From: Culex pipiens pallens
Taxonomy: Eukaryota > Arthropoda > Insecta > Diptera > Culicidae
Assembly: GCF_016801865.2 (NCBI RefSeq)
Contig: NC_068937.1
Coordinates: 66,507,665-66,571,664 of the forward strand
DNA length: 64,000 bases
Direction of reading: 5' to 3'
Shown: positions 10,607 to 19,922 of the stretch, piece after piece
Numbering within the stretch: the first letter of the stretch is position 1
Layout of the letters: each line of letters begins with the position of its first letter
Notes under the pieces: model-generated
Database searches by the model: none
Told to the model about the DNA's origin: nothing
What the model saw: the letters and a program-made list of their open reading frames with translations, nothing else
Translations under genes and position numbers: made by a program

Positions 10607-12325
10607 GTGCACTTAGTGATCCCCTGCGGAGCGAGCAGTGTAAAGGAGCTGACGGAGATGGAGCGGTTCAACGACGTCGTCCACCAGCGTGAGCTGGCTC
10701 AAGGTAAGCTCACCACTATTCTTGACAGCTTGGAAGATGCCACGACGCTCACATGGGCAGCGTTGAAGACGTGTCAGAAGGAGGTAGAAGCCGCGTACGA
10801 TGCGTACCACACGGCGTACGGACAGATCCTTGGCATGATTCCGTCAACATCACGGGACGAACAAGATGCCCTCTACGACGCCTTCGACGACCTGCACACA
10901 GAGGTCCTGACGGTCATCGAAGAGAAGCTGCTAGAAGTGAGCCAGCCGACACGACGAAGAAACGCGTACACGCCTGGTGTACCACAACGGGTGGACGAGA
11001 CAACGAACCCAACAACCGCTAAGATCGTCGGATGCGCCAACGAGACGACCATCGACGAACCCCCGAAGCGTTCCGGGAAGCTGCTGGCAGAGCAGCTGGA
11101 CACGGAAGATCGGGTACGAACGGAGTTTACCATCCCGCATGGTGAACGTTCCAAGAACACCACCAAGATCAAGAAGCCCAAGGTCATCGAGAAGATCAAG
11201 ACCGCTGACGAGAAGGACTCGTCACAACCCACCAAGAAGACACCCGGACAAACCACAACGGACAAACCGGGTCAGCAGCGAATGGTCTTGAACACCGGAA
11301 GCAAGCCAGCACAGACGTGCGACGTGTGCGGACTAGGCCAGCACAAGAGCTGGAAGTGTCCGCAGTTCCTGGAGAAGACAGTCCCCGAGCGGCTGTTTAA
11401 GACAAAAGAGAAGCGCCTCTGCTTCAACTGCCTCCGGACGGGCCATACCTCGGCGCAGTGTGTGTCTACCGGAGCGTGCGCGACGTGCGAGAAGCGGCAC
11501 CACACCCTGCTGCACGCCGAGTACCGGAGAAACCCCAAGCAATCGACAACACAAACAAGGGTGGAGCAACCTGGTGCTCCACAACAAGCCGAAACGAGTT
11601 CAGTGACGCCAGAGGCCAGCTCCTCTGTACAAGGACAACTAGTGCCCGACGCGCTTTCAGCCGTCGCGGACTTTCGGAATAAACCCGGACACAACGCGAA
11701 CGAGATGGCTAGCGTCGAGCAGATGCAGCCACGTTCCGACACATCGATGATTCCTGCTGGAGTCCAACTCGCCGTCAGAGTCAACTTGGTGGCTCTGCGC
11801 GAGACGAGCTTCAGCCAGGTCTTGGACGTCACGATTGGAGGTGGCGAAGCACGCGAAGAAGCGCTTCGGGCTCAAGCTGCGGCGTTTGAGGACGAACCCG
11901 AGTTGGAGCAGCACACCGAAGAGCGTGAAGTTAATGCCTACAAGGAAGCAAGTGGTGTGAGTGATCCAACGAGTCTGAAGAAGATTTACCTGTCGTTCCA
12001 CGCGATGCCTCAAACATCGAAGACGACGCCGGAGTGCCAAGCCGAGCGTTTCCAAAGAAGAGATACAAAGTGCAGCATCCTGCTGCAACCGAACGCATCG
12101 TGGCTCGTGGAGCTGACGATGGTGCGTACAAGGACGGCCTCAGCGCCGTTCACAGCTGCTGCCGCCTGCATGCAGCTGATGGTGGGTGAGCGGTCGAGGT
12201 TTCCAGGAGTTGCAGCACCAGCGAAGGCGAGGCAGATGAGCTGCGTTGGAAGATCCCACCCACACGAGCGGTCGGTGTATGCCGACCCACTGAAGCGAGT
12301 GACACCTGACGGGCCTGGAGAATGA
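10607..12325 (+). CDS. BEL/Pao Gag polyprotein (capsid and nucleocapsid)
   Basis: A 572-codon ORF. Residues ~18-115 (from MERFNDVVHQRELAQGKL) form the helical N-terminal Gag region typical of Pao/BEL; Met18 (10658) is a plausible real start. Three Cys/His knuckles follow: C238-C241-H246-C251, C272-C275-H280-C285, and C291-C294 with H298/H299 before TLLH, the arrangement characteristic of BEL nucleocapsids. Between them the chain is Lys/Thr-rich (~180-225). After ~residue 390 a segment (VRVNLVALRETSFSQV) resembles the lead-in to the protease domain, but no catalytic DSG is visible, and the final ~170 residues are not recognisable Pol. In the element's life cycle it would assemble particles and bind RNA. 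The 3' end looks like a deletion scar where pol used to follow. Confidence 0.85.
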   Translation: MHLVIPCGASSVKELTEMERFNDVVHQRELAQGKLTTILDSLEDATTLTWAALKTCQKEVEAAYDAYHTAYGQILGMIPSTSRDEQDALYDAFDDLHTEVLTVIEEKLLEVSQPTRRRNAYTPGVPQRVDETTNPTTAKIVGCANETTIDEPPKRSGKLLAEQLDTEDRVRTEFTIPHGERSKNTTKIKKPKVIEKIKTADEKDSSQPTKKTPGQTTTDKPGQQRMVLNTGSKPAQTCDVCGLGQHKSWKCPQFLEKTVPERLFKTKEKRLCFNCLRTGHTSAQCVSTGACATCEKRHHTLLHAEYRRNPKQSTTQTRVEQPGAPQQAETSSVTPEASSSVQGQLVPDALSAVADFRNKPGHNANEMASVEQMQPRSDTSMIPAGVQLAVRVNLVALRETSFSQVLDVTIGGGEAREEALRAQAAAFEDEPELEQHTEEREVNAYKEASGVSDPTSLKKIYLSFHAMPQTSKTTPECQAERFQRRDTKCSILLQPNASWLVELTMVRTRTASAPFTAAAACMQLMVGERSRFPGVAAPAKARQMSCVGRSHPHERSVYADPLKRVTPDGPGE

Positions 12326-12652
12326 TCATGGAGAAGCAGAACAAGATGCCGGTTTCCTACAATCGGCAAGCATCAACAAGCACTGGAGCACATCCCACGG
12401 GTCGGCCAGGCCTTTTGGCAGCCCCTGCGACTGTCAATTGCGCTGACCGACACATCCTGTAAGAATGCAACGAAGTTAAGCCCGGTTTTGGAGAACAGGG
12501 CGAAAAGGGTTCGCATCGACTTGCGGATCCCAAGAGCGCCCGACGAAGAAGTAAAAGAAAACTTACCTGGTCAACGTACGGCCAAACGTGGAAGGCGAAA
12601 GAGTGACCTTTGGATCGCCTGGAGATCAACGGCAGTTCTCGCGGGTGGAGGA

Positions 12653-13096
12653 TGTTCGAGCCTGAACCTTTCAGCTCGAAGAAAATTTTGCTTTGTTTTG
12701 ACAGCACTGCGGTTGCTTCGATCTCAGTCGCAGCGAATTTGGCAACCCAGCCTACGCCGTTGCCAACAACGAAGAAAACGCGCGCAACGACGTGCGCGTG
12801 GCTAGCAACAGCACATCGGCGATGACGCCCGAAGAGGAGGAGAGAGCGCACGAAACGTGCGCGAAACCAGCAAGTTCATCGCAAGCAGCCGAACCGATCG
12901 GACGTCAAGTCGAGCGCGTCGCGATCGTCGGAGGAGACACTAGTTTTATTCACTTCATTTAGTTATAGTTATTAAATAGAAAGTAGTGAGAGAAATTCTA
13001 GTGTTTTCTGTTGCCTGCGATACTTCCGATCCTCCCAAAACTGGTTCCCCAAGTCCGCCGAAAGTTTGTGTGAAAAAATACAGTCCGCTCCGAACA
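12653..13096 (+). repeat. 3' LTR of the BEL element
   Basis: Same 444-bp length as the 5' LTR with about six substitutions. Preceded by the polypurine tract. The right flank AACACTACGG continues the SINE-like target. Confidence 0.92.
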
Positions 13097-13332
13097 AACA
13101 CTACGGATCAATTTCACTGCTAGAGTGTAAACCTTCTGATGGCCGACTGCTTAGCGTCCCAGACAATCAATCTAAAGGCGTGAGTTTGAATCCTGATTCA
13201 ATTTCGTTTTTGTTCATATTCAAAGTTCCAATTAATGATTCCAAATTTCAAAGGTACCGACCGGGATTTGATCCCTGAACCTTCTGCTTGGGAGGCAGAA
13301 GCCGTAACCATTAAGCCACGGAGCCGGTTTCC
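13097..13332 (-). mobile_element. SINE-like element with two opposed tRNA-like modules (copy 1)
   Basis: Read on the minus strand, a tRNA-like head (about 13325-13255) has A box GTGGCTTAATGG, a good anticodon stem TTCTGC/GCAGAA around loop CTCCCAA, and B box GGATCAAATCCC. About 55 bp further is a second tRNA-like module in the opposite orientation (about 13125-13195: GATGGCCGACTG ... GAGTTTGAATCC). The same head-to-head plan recurs at 29335-29528. The part beyond CACTACGGATC is split off by the BEL insertion. Confidence 0.65.
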
Positions 13333-13745
13333 GTGTGGATTCGAGTAAAATGGTGAACCAAAAAAGCAATACATCACCGAATGAACCTGAGCCAAACAGC
13401 AGCAGCAGTAAAAGCAATAACAGTGAACCTGACCTATATGCAATGCAAACAAGTGAAATTGACGAAGAAGACAACGATTGATTCGAGACCGTGCTTTCTA
13501 AGCACACTCGCAAAACCCGGAAGCGCTTACAGGCATATTTGGACGCGGATGACGAATTAACAACAAAACGAAGAGAGATGGCTGAAGAAGAAACAACAGA
13601 TGAAGAAGATGAAGATGTCATAAAAGCAAAATATTATAAGAAAAAGTGTTTTGAGATAACTTCTAAATCCCTGGAAGAAGAGGACGAAGATAAACTTGAA
13701 GAACTTGATACACGGCGTCTTTTTCAGGGGGGTAGTATTTTTTGA
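13333..13745 (+). pseudogene. Gag-like gene copy C, 3' part
   Basis: Continues copy C after the retro-insertion: a Ser/Asn/Glu-rich tail (NEPEPNSSSSKSNNSEPDL), then the in-frame TGA also present in copy E, then the acidic and basic tail frame (13491-13745: LDADDELTTKRREMAEEETT...) ending FQGGSIF and a stop. This copy retains the true 3' end that copy E has lost to the RTE insertion. Confidence 0.65.
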
Positions 13746-13769
13746 GAAATAGCAAGAAAACTGTCATAT

Positions 13770-15043
13770 ACTGTAAAATGGGTGTCAAACTAAAAAGTTA
13801 CCCCTTTCGTTTGACAACAATTGGTGTCAAACCATCGGGTTTTGAGTGTATTCTTAAAATTCTTGATATTTAAAAAAAAATCATAAATATCAAAGATTTC
13901 ATTTCATTTTAAATTATTCAGATATTTTAAATTTTTACGATTCCAACATTCGAACATTTTAAAATTGTTTGAAGTCTTTTAAGTTCTTAGCTTCCTCAAA
14001 GCATGGACTTTGGGGTCTTCAGAAACACATGCACCTTAAATTAAAAAAAAACTTTGGAGACAGTTGCAAAGTAACCGCCGACCTTACAAGTCGCATTCTC
14101 AACGCCAGTCCGCAGTTTGTGTGCGCGTCGCCACTTTTTTAAAATGTGCACCGTAGACAAAAACAGTGTGGTTCTGGATTTTTGTCAACTCCAAAACCAA
14201 CCAAGCCCAAAGCTTGTAAAACAATTTCTCGCAGACCTTCAAGTAAACCAAGCAAACTTGCGAGCATTGCAATTATGCAATAGAAGAAGAATAGCCGTGC
14301 TGCAGTTCGCCGGCTCAGCAATGGCCTCGTCCATCATCGACAAACCTCTGGTATATCAGGGTTGCAAAACCCCGATTTACCTAGACAACAACGCTACGGA
14401 AGTTCGTGTGCTTGACCTACCTCTAGGCATAAGCAATGATGACGTAGTCAAAGTGATGAGTAAATACGGCGAAATTTTGACCATCACCAACGACCGCTGG
14501 ATTAACTTCTTCCCAGGTATCCCAAATGGAGTTCGGACCCTGCGGATGTTGCTGAAACAGCCAACGCCGAAATCAATCACTGTAAACAATGCTGCTGCAG
14601 CAGTGACGATTATGGGCAAAAAATCGCTTTGCAAACTCAAAGCAAAGAACAAAAAATGTGTGGATTCGAGTAAAATGGTGAATCAAAAAAGCAATACATC
14701 ACCGAATGAACCTGAGCCAAACAGCAGCAGCAGTAAAAGCAATAACAGTGAACCTGACCTATATGCAATGCAAACAAGTGAAATTGACGAAGAAGACAAC
14801 GATTGATTCGAGACCGTGCTTTCTAAGCACACTCGCAAAACCCGGAAGCGCTTACAGGCATATTTGGACGCGGATGACGAATTAACAACAAAACGAAGAG
14901 AGATGGCTGAAGAAGAAACAACAGATGAAGAAGATGAAGATGTCATAAAAGCAAAATATTATAAGAAAAAGTGTTGTGAGATAACTTCTAAATCCCTGGA
15001 AGAAGAGGACGAAGATAAACTTAAAAGATAAAAGAACTTGATA
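13770..15043 (+). repeat. Tandem family unit, copy E
   Basis: Begins with the arm-end motif ATGGGTGTCAAACTAAAAAG (13780-13800), then the same leader as copies B and C, the gag-like ORF from 14117, and the acidic tail frame. It is cut at about 15043 by the RTE-like LINE; the sequence GAACTTGATAC just before the junction matches 13704-13714 in copy C. Confidence 0.7.
14117..15031 (+). CDS. Gag/ORF1-like RRM-core protein with in-frame TGA, copy E (best copy)
   Basis: 229 codons open from 14117 (likely start MCTVDKNS at 14144), then TGA at 14804-14806, then the same frame stays open to 15031. Order: N-terminal helical region to ~residue 70; RRM-like core ~85-150 (TEVRVLDLPLGISNDD, YGEILTITNDRWINFFPGI, NGVRTLRMLLKQPTPKSI), the signature of ORF1 in mosquito I/LOA/Jockey-like LINEs; then AAAAVTIMGKKSLCKLKAKNKKC where those proteins normally carry CCHC knuckles, here reduced to two cysteines; then a Ser/Asn/Glu-rich acidic tail. 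After the TGA comes a Lys/Glu-rich coiled-coil-like stretch. Four copies in 10 kb and the foldback arms of copy A suggest the gene rides in a nonautonomous element. Readthrough or decay are both possible. Confidence 0.5.
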
Positions 15044-17870
15044 CTTACTTTTACTGCTCGTACAACCTCCGGGTCATGAGCTGTCTCCAGATGCGCAGCC
15101 ACTGAACTCGGTCGTCGGTTGGAATTTCTCTGCTGCAGTTGTTGTCCGACGTAACCAACGATCCGAGGTACACAAACTCCTCCACAACCTGTAACTCGTC
15201 GCCATCGATCGTCATGCTCGGTCCTATGCGAGTCCTAAGGGACTCGGTTCCTCCTGCCAGCAGATACTTCGTCTTCGCAACATTCACCTTCAATCCAACC
15301 TTATCCGCTTCCCGCTTCAATTCGGTGTACCGCCTGGCCACATCCTCGAACGTTCTGCCGACAATGTCCATAGCAACGTCGGCATAGCAGATGAACTGGT
15401 TGGACCGGTTGATGATCGTGCCCCGCATGTTGAAGCCCGCCCGCCTCATAACACCTTCAAGCCCAATGTTGAAACAGAGGCCGGAGATACCGTCGCCTTG
15501 TCGCAGTCCCTTGCGCGATTCGATCGGGTCGGACATCGCTCCCGAAATCTTCACGCTGCACCGTGCCCCGTCCATCGTTGATTTCACCAGTCTGATCAGC
15601 TTCCCGGGAAAGCCGTTCTCGTACATGATCTTCCATAGCTCTTCGCGATCGACCTACGCGTACGACTCGGCTTTGAAATCGATGAACAGGTGGTGCGTCG
15701 GGATCTGGTACTCGCGACATTTTTGGAGGATTTGGCGTAGCAAAAAGATTTGGTCCGTCGTCGATTTCCCCTCCACTAAACCGGCTTGGTACGTCCCAAC
15801 GAAATCCTTTGCTCGCTCCGACAGACGACAGAAGATGATCTGAGACAGCACTTTGTAGGCCGCGTTGAGAATGGTGATGGCTCGATAGTTCTCACATTCC
15901 AATTTGTCCCCCTTCTTGTAAATCGGGCATATTACTCCCTCTTTCCACTCCTCCGGTAGCTGTTCTGTGTCTCAGACCTTGACTATCAGCCGGTGTAGAC
16001 AAGCCGCCAGCTTGTCTGGGCCCATCTTGATGAGTTCAGCACCGATACCATCCTTACCCGCTGCTTTGTTGTTCTTCAGCTTCTTGATGGCATCCTTAAC
16101 TTCCCTCATCGTGGGTGCTGGCTCGTCCTCGCCGTCCACCATACCGCTAACGTAGTTTCCCCCGTCGCCCTGGTACTCCGCCTCTGGGCCGTTCAGGTGC
16201 TCGTCGAAGTGCTGCTTCCACCTTTCGATCACCTCACGCTCGTCCGTCAAGATGCCTCCGTCCTTATCCCGGCACATTTCGGCTCGCGGCATGAAGCCAG
16301 TCCGGGATTGGCTGAGTTTCTTGTAGAACATACGCGTTTCGTTGGAGCGATACAGCTGTTCCACGTCCTGGCACTTCAACTCTTCCAGGCGGCGCTTCTT
16401 GTCCCGAAAGAGATGGGTTTGCTGTCTTCGCAACTGTTTGTACGACTCCTTGTTCCCACGGGTGTTGTGCAGCAGCCACTTGTCCCGCGCTGCTTTCTGG
16501 AAAACGGAATCGACGTAACACCTTATAATGTGGCCCTCTTAAACCTTGCGGTTTCGTCAACGGATCCACAGGCGTGTATCGTTCTTTTTGCGACAAGACT
16601 CCGCCTCCCGGGTCTCCTAAGTGTGAAGGTATGGCACGGGGAGAGGGCACCGAATACCTATATTTACACTTAGAATTTTTTGCGTCCGCCTCGGGATTCG
16701 AACCGGCGACCTCTGGATTGTGAGTCCACACAGGTAGCTTTCTTCTCGTCCCAAATCGCCTGACATTCCTCGTCGAACCAGCCGTTCCGTCGAACTCGGT
16801 CCACGTACCCGATGGCGCTTGATGCCGCTGCGTTGATGGCTGCTTTCATATGACTCCAGCAGGCCTCCAGAGGGGCTTCGGCGAGCTCACCCTCGTCAGG
16901 CAACGCAGCTTCGAGTTCCCGCGTGTACTGGGTAGCAACCTCATGGTCCTTGAGTCGCTCCAGGTTATACCGCTGCGGGCGACGGTACCAGATTTTGTGG
17001 ACCTCAGACAGGCGTTGGCGCAGCTTTGCCACCAAAAGGTAGTGGTCCGAGTCGATGTCCGCGCCACGGTAGGTTCTGACGTCGATTATGTCCGAGAAGT
17101 GCCGACCATCAATGAGAATATGGTCGATTTGCGTCTCCGTGTCGTTTGGTGATCTCCAGGTGTACTTGTATAATGAGGTGTACTTGTATAATGAGGTGTG
17201 CTGGAAGAAGGTACTACGTATGGCCATTTTTCGGGAGGTAGCGAAATCGATGAGTCGTAGGCCGTTCTCGTTCGTCTGCTGGTGGGCGCTGAACCTCCCA
17301 ATAACCGGTCTGAACTTCTCCTCCTGGCCGACTTAAGCGTTTAAGTCGCCGATGACAATCTTGACGTCGTGTTTTGGACACTTCCTGTACTCGCGGTCAA
17401 GAAGCTCGTAAAAAGCGTCCTTGTCATCGGCGTCGCTTCTCATGTGCGGGCTGTGCACATTGATGATGCTCAGGGTGAAGAATCGGCCCTTGATTATCAA
17501 CCGGCACATTCTGTCGTTGACTGGCCACCAACCAATCACGCGCTTCGCCATTTCGCCCAGCACGATAAAAGCTGCCCCCAGCTCGTGTGTATCTCCGCCG
17601 CTCCAGTACATAGTATAACCCCCGTACTCTCGGTGGTCCTTCCCCTCCCAGCACACCTCCTGCAGCGACTTCGAGACCGCGGACCCGCAATTCGTAGGAA
17701 AGAATGCGGTCGCTCCCATCGAAATTGAGAGACATGCAGTTCCACGTCCCGAGTTTCCAATCCCTGGATCCCCGAAAATCGGGTCGGCGCTTGGATCGGC
17801 TCGCATCTGGAGCGCTCTGCACTTGAGTTTTACGGCGGGTGCGTGTAGCCATCACCAACCCCCTGTCTCG
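15044..17870 (-). pseudogene. RTE-like non-LTR retrotransposon, endonuclease and reverse transcriptase, dead
   Basis: Read on the minus strand. The N-terminus near 17858 (MVMATRTRRKTQ) leads into an APE-type endonuclease: GTWNCMSLN, then after a frame change SLQEVCW, IINVHSPH, KIVIGDLNA, and later TQIDHILIDGRHF and SDHYLLVA. Linker pieces (WFDEECQAIWDEKKA, 16740-16800) precede the reverse transcriptase: NYRAITILNAAYKVLS, FVGTYQAGLVEGKSTTDQ, KGLRQGDGISGLCFNIGLE, and FICYADV, where the catalytic FxYADD has lost its second Asp. At least four frame changes or stops plus an inserted SINE (16499-16736) destroy it. A duplicated 18-bp block (~17157-17195) adds codons. Clade by motif resemblance: RTE. 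It interrupts the 3' end of copy E. Confidence 0.85.
16499..16736 (-). mobile_element. tRNA-headed SINE inside the RTE-like LINE
   Basis: GCTTTCT at 16492-16498 and 16737-16743 is a 7-bp target duplication. The tRNA-like head lies at the right end on the minus strand (TGGACTCACAATCCA anticodon arm; B box CCGGTTCGAATCCC). The family is shared with 22350-22580, 32386-32631 and the fragment at 45432-45535 (TGAGTCCA, ACCTCTGGATTG, AATACC-ATATTTACAC). It separates the DEKKA and KAARDKW parts of the LINE linker, giving relative age: LINE first, SINE second. Confidence 0.8.
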
Positions 17871-17883
17871 CCGGAGGGAAAAT

Positions 17884-18420
17884 GAGCAGTTCTCTCAGAT
17901 TTCGGTCATTCGATTTTTTTGTATTTTTTAATCCGACTGAAACTTTTCTGGTGCCTTCGGTATGCCCAAAGAAGCCATTTTGCATCATTAGTTTGTCCAT
18001 ATAGTTTTCCATGCAAATTTGCAGCTGTCCATACAAAAATGATGTATTGAAAAATTAAACACGGTAAAAAAAATTTGGTGATTTTTTATTTAACTTTTTG
18101 TCACTAAAACTTGATTTGCAAAAAACACTACTTTTTTTATTTATTTTTTTATTTGCTTAAGGGGACATAAAATGCCAACTTTTCAGAAATTTCCAGGTTG
18201 TGCAAAAAATCTTTGACCGAATTATGATTTTTTTTAATCAATAATGATTTTTTTCAAAAAATCGTAATATTGGTCGAAAAAATCTTGCAACTTCATTTTT
18301 CGGTGGAAAATCAAATTTGCAATCAAAAAGTACTTTAGTGAAATTTTGATAAAGTGCACCTTTTTCAAGTTATAACCATTTTTAGATAACTTCATTGGAA
18401 ATAGTCGCAGTTTTTAATTT
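17884..18420. mobile_element. Partial copy of the 1303-2637 inverted-repeat element
   Basis: GAGCAGTTCTCTCAGATTTCGG at 17884 matches the left end of the element at 1303, and similarity continues with indels to about 18420 (AAATAGTCGCAGTTTTT, as near 1910). The distal arm is missing, so it is a one-ended relic. About 100 bp present in the first copy (1465-1565) is deleted here. Confidence 0.75.
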
Positions 18421-18543
18421 TTATAGTATTATTACTCTACTTTGCGCGCTCTCTCGTTTCTCTTCTCTCGCTATGCTCGTTACCTGCACTCGTTGCAGGC
18501 TGGCGCAGGCAAAAACAGTCTGAAGTGAAACGTTTGTGCGCAG
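18421..18543 (+). other. CT-rich stretch ending in a possible splice donor
   Basis: Contains CTCTCTCGTTTCTCTTCTCTCG and a short palindrome TGCACTCGTTGCA, and ends GTGCGCAG|GTATAA, which fits a splice donor for the 70-bp intron before the exon-like segment at 18614. An upstream in-frame stop lies only five codons before the junction, so if this is an exon it may be mainly untranslated. Confidence 0.25.
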
Positions 18544-18613
18544 GTATAATTTTCAAACAAATCATTTGATTTACCAGATACTTTGTTTACATTTTTCTTG
18601 TTGATCATTTCAG

Positions 18614-18730
18614 CGCCGTGGAGAACTTGAAACAACGGAACAGCTGGTGCTGGAGGATTCGGCGGCAGCCGACCGACAAAACAAAATCAAAGCGAACGCA
18701 CGATTGGCATTAATCAAGGAAATCGTTTGA
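18614..18730 (+). CDS. Orphan terminal-exon-like ORF, 38 codons, unknown product
   Basis: A pyrimidine-rich tract and TTTCAG end at 18613, then 38 open codons beginning RRGELETTEQLVLEDSAAAD and ending LALIKEIV with a stop. The composition (GC-rich, charged and helical, no rare-codon look) stands out from the AT-rich surroundings. With the donor at 18543/18544 this would give a 70-bp intron, a normal insect size. I do not recognise the protein. It could be a relic of a host gene or of an unknown element's gene. Confidence 0.3.
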   Translation, partial: RRGELETTEQLVLEDSAAADRQNKIKANARLALIKEIV

Positions 18731-18839
18731 ATCATCAGATAAGTACACATATTTAAATGTTACATATTACTGAGCAAAACTGTAATCTAAACCTTCTTGA
18801 TTATTTAGGTGAAAAGAACAGAAACACATTTATATTATA

Positions 18840-19030
18840 ACGCATGAGGACATGCTTTTTCACCCCCCGGAGGAATTATGTTCCGAAGCAAGTCCGATAA
18901 CATGATCATTATCGGACTCTCTGTTTCTCTTTCCCAACAAGCCCAGACTTGTTGATTTAGGCCCACACGACTATACCTTCCCTTTACTAAGCAATCGAAT
19001 CCAGAAGAGGAGGCTACGTAAAACGAGTAA
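18840..19030 (-). repeat. SINE-like fragment
   Basis: Contains AGTCCGATAACATGATCATTATCGGACT, a perfect 28-bp hairpin-like palindrome (18890-18917), and CCCTTTACTAAGCAATCGAATCCAGAAG shared with the SINE body near 2852-2880. No tRNA-like head seen; probably a truncated SINE directly before the Juan-like relic. Confidence 0.4.
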
Positions 19031-19047
19031 AGGCTCCGCCAATTGTA

Positions 19048-19922
19048 GTGACTTCCGTCTCCGATTTGGCCAGCTTTCGAACGCAATTGAAGAATTGCAA
19101 GGAAACTTGCAATTTGAAGGTTTCGTTCCAGCTTGGTCGAAGAGGAGAATGTCGCTTGTTGACGGAATCTTTACAAGAACACCAAACTTTTGTTGGTTAT
19201 TTGAAAAACCACAAACACAATTTCTACACGTATGAGACCAAGAATGCTCGTCCATTCAAGGCGGTCCTGAAAGGTCTCTCCAACGACTTGTCGGTGGATG
19301 AGATCAAAAACGAACTTAAGGTGGCTTAGCCCCATCCCAAGTAATACCATTGAAGAAAAAATCAAACGGGGATATTTCTCGCTTTGGTTTGACTTCACAA
19401 TTTTATCTGATTCATTTCAGCAGAAATGAAATCAATAATTTGAAACTTTTGTACAAAGTACAGTTGTTGTTCCATGTACGGGAGCATTTTAAGAAACATG
19501 GCGGTAATGGCCAGAATTTGACCCAGTGCCGGCGTTCCCAGGCATTCGGTCACGTTACTGATCATTGCGCCATGGTTCCAAAATGCATGGTTTGCGGGGA
19601 TTCTTCTCACGACAAGGACAATTGTCCCGTGAAAGAAGTCACCCAATTTAAATGTGCAAATTGTGGTGAAAATCACAAATAAAATTTCTGGGATTGCCCC
19701 ATCAGAAAAAAGGTTTTGGATTCTCGTGCTAAGCATCAGTCAAAATCCAAACCGAAATTTTCTCAAAGTCAGGTTGAACCTGCAACTTTAAATCAAACGT
19801 TTTTGCTATCTCCCTCTAATGAGAGAGCTAGACAAAATACTTCTACCATTAAAATAGGCAACGGTATTTCCTATGCCGCAGCTGTTTCAGGTACATATAA
19901 AAATTTCAAATCATCTACATGA
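19048..19922 (+). pseudogene. Juan/Jockey-clade ORF1 (gag-like) relic
   Basis: Three consecutive frames cover one decayed ORF1: 19048-19329 ends in the PRE_C2HC-type region (NARPFKAVLKGLSNDL ... DEIKNEL), a frameshift follows, then 19350-19682 (NGDISRFGLTSQFYLIHF, EHFKKHGG) and the zinc knuckles CRRSQAFGHVTDHC (second Cys changed to Ser), CMVCGDSSHDKDNC and CANCGENHK. An in-frame TAA at 19680 interrupts the third knuckle; the frame continues NFWDCPIRKK to FKSST. Order and motifs are those of mosquito Juan-type Jockey elements. The 5' end is missing and no ORF2 follows, so this is a fragment. Confidence 0.85.

Larger units (their letters stand above)
9212..13096 (+). mobile_element. BEL/Pao LTR retrotransposon lacking pol (nonautonomous)
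   Basis: Two 444-bp LTRs (9212-9655 and 12653-13096), both starting TGTTCGAGCC and ending CGAACA, differ at about six positions by eye (~98.6% identity). TGGTCCAAACGAGCCGG follows the 5' LTR at 9656, consistent with a primer-binding site complementary to a tRNA 3' CCA end; I could not name the tRNA. A purine tract GGGTGGAGGA (12643-12652) precedes the 3' LTR. Flanks are TACAC and AACAC, a 5-bp duplication with one change. The 3.0-kb interior encodes only a Gag; protease, reverse transcriptase, RNase H and integrase are absent, so it would need proteins from a relative. Confidence 0.9.
8323..13332 (-). mobile_element. Retro-insertion with 23-bp target duplication, itself split by BEL
   Basis: The 23 bases ending AGTAAAATGGTG occur at 8300-8322 and again at 13333-13355, flanking everything between. 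Read on the minus strand the insert has a tRNA-like head at its 5' end (13332 down to about 13240), a body, and a (CA)n tail next to the left duplication. The BEL element at 9212-13096 interrupts it. Without BEL the insert is about 1.1 kb. A truncated copy of the tail part follows the (TG)n of copy B. This is target-primed retrotransposition by structure; no reverse transcriptase is encoded in it. Confidence 0.7.
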
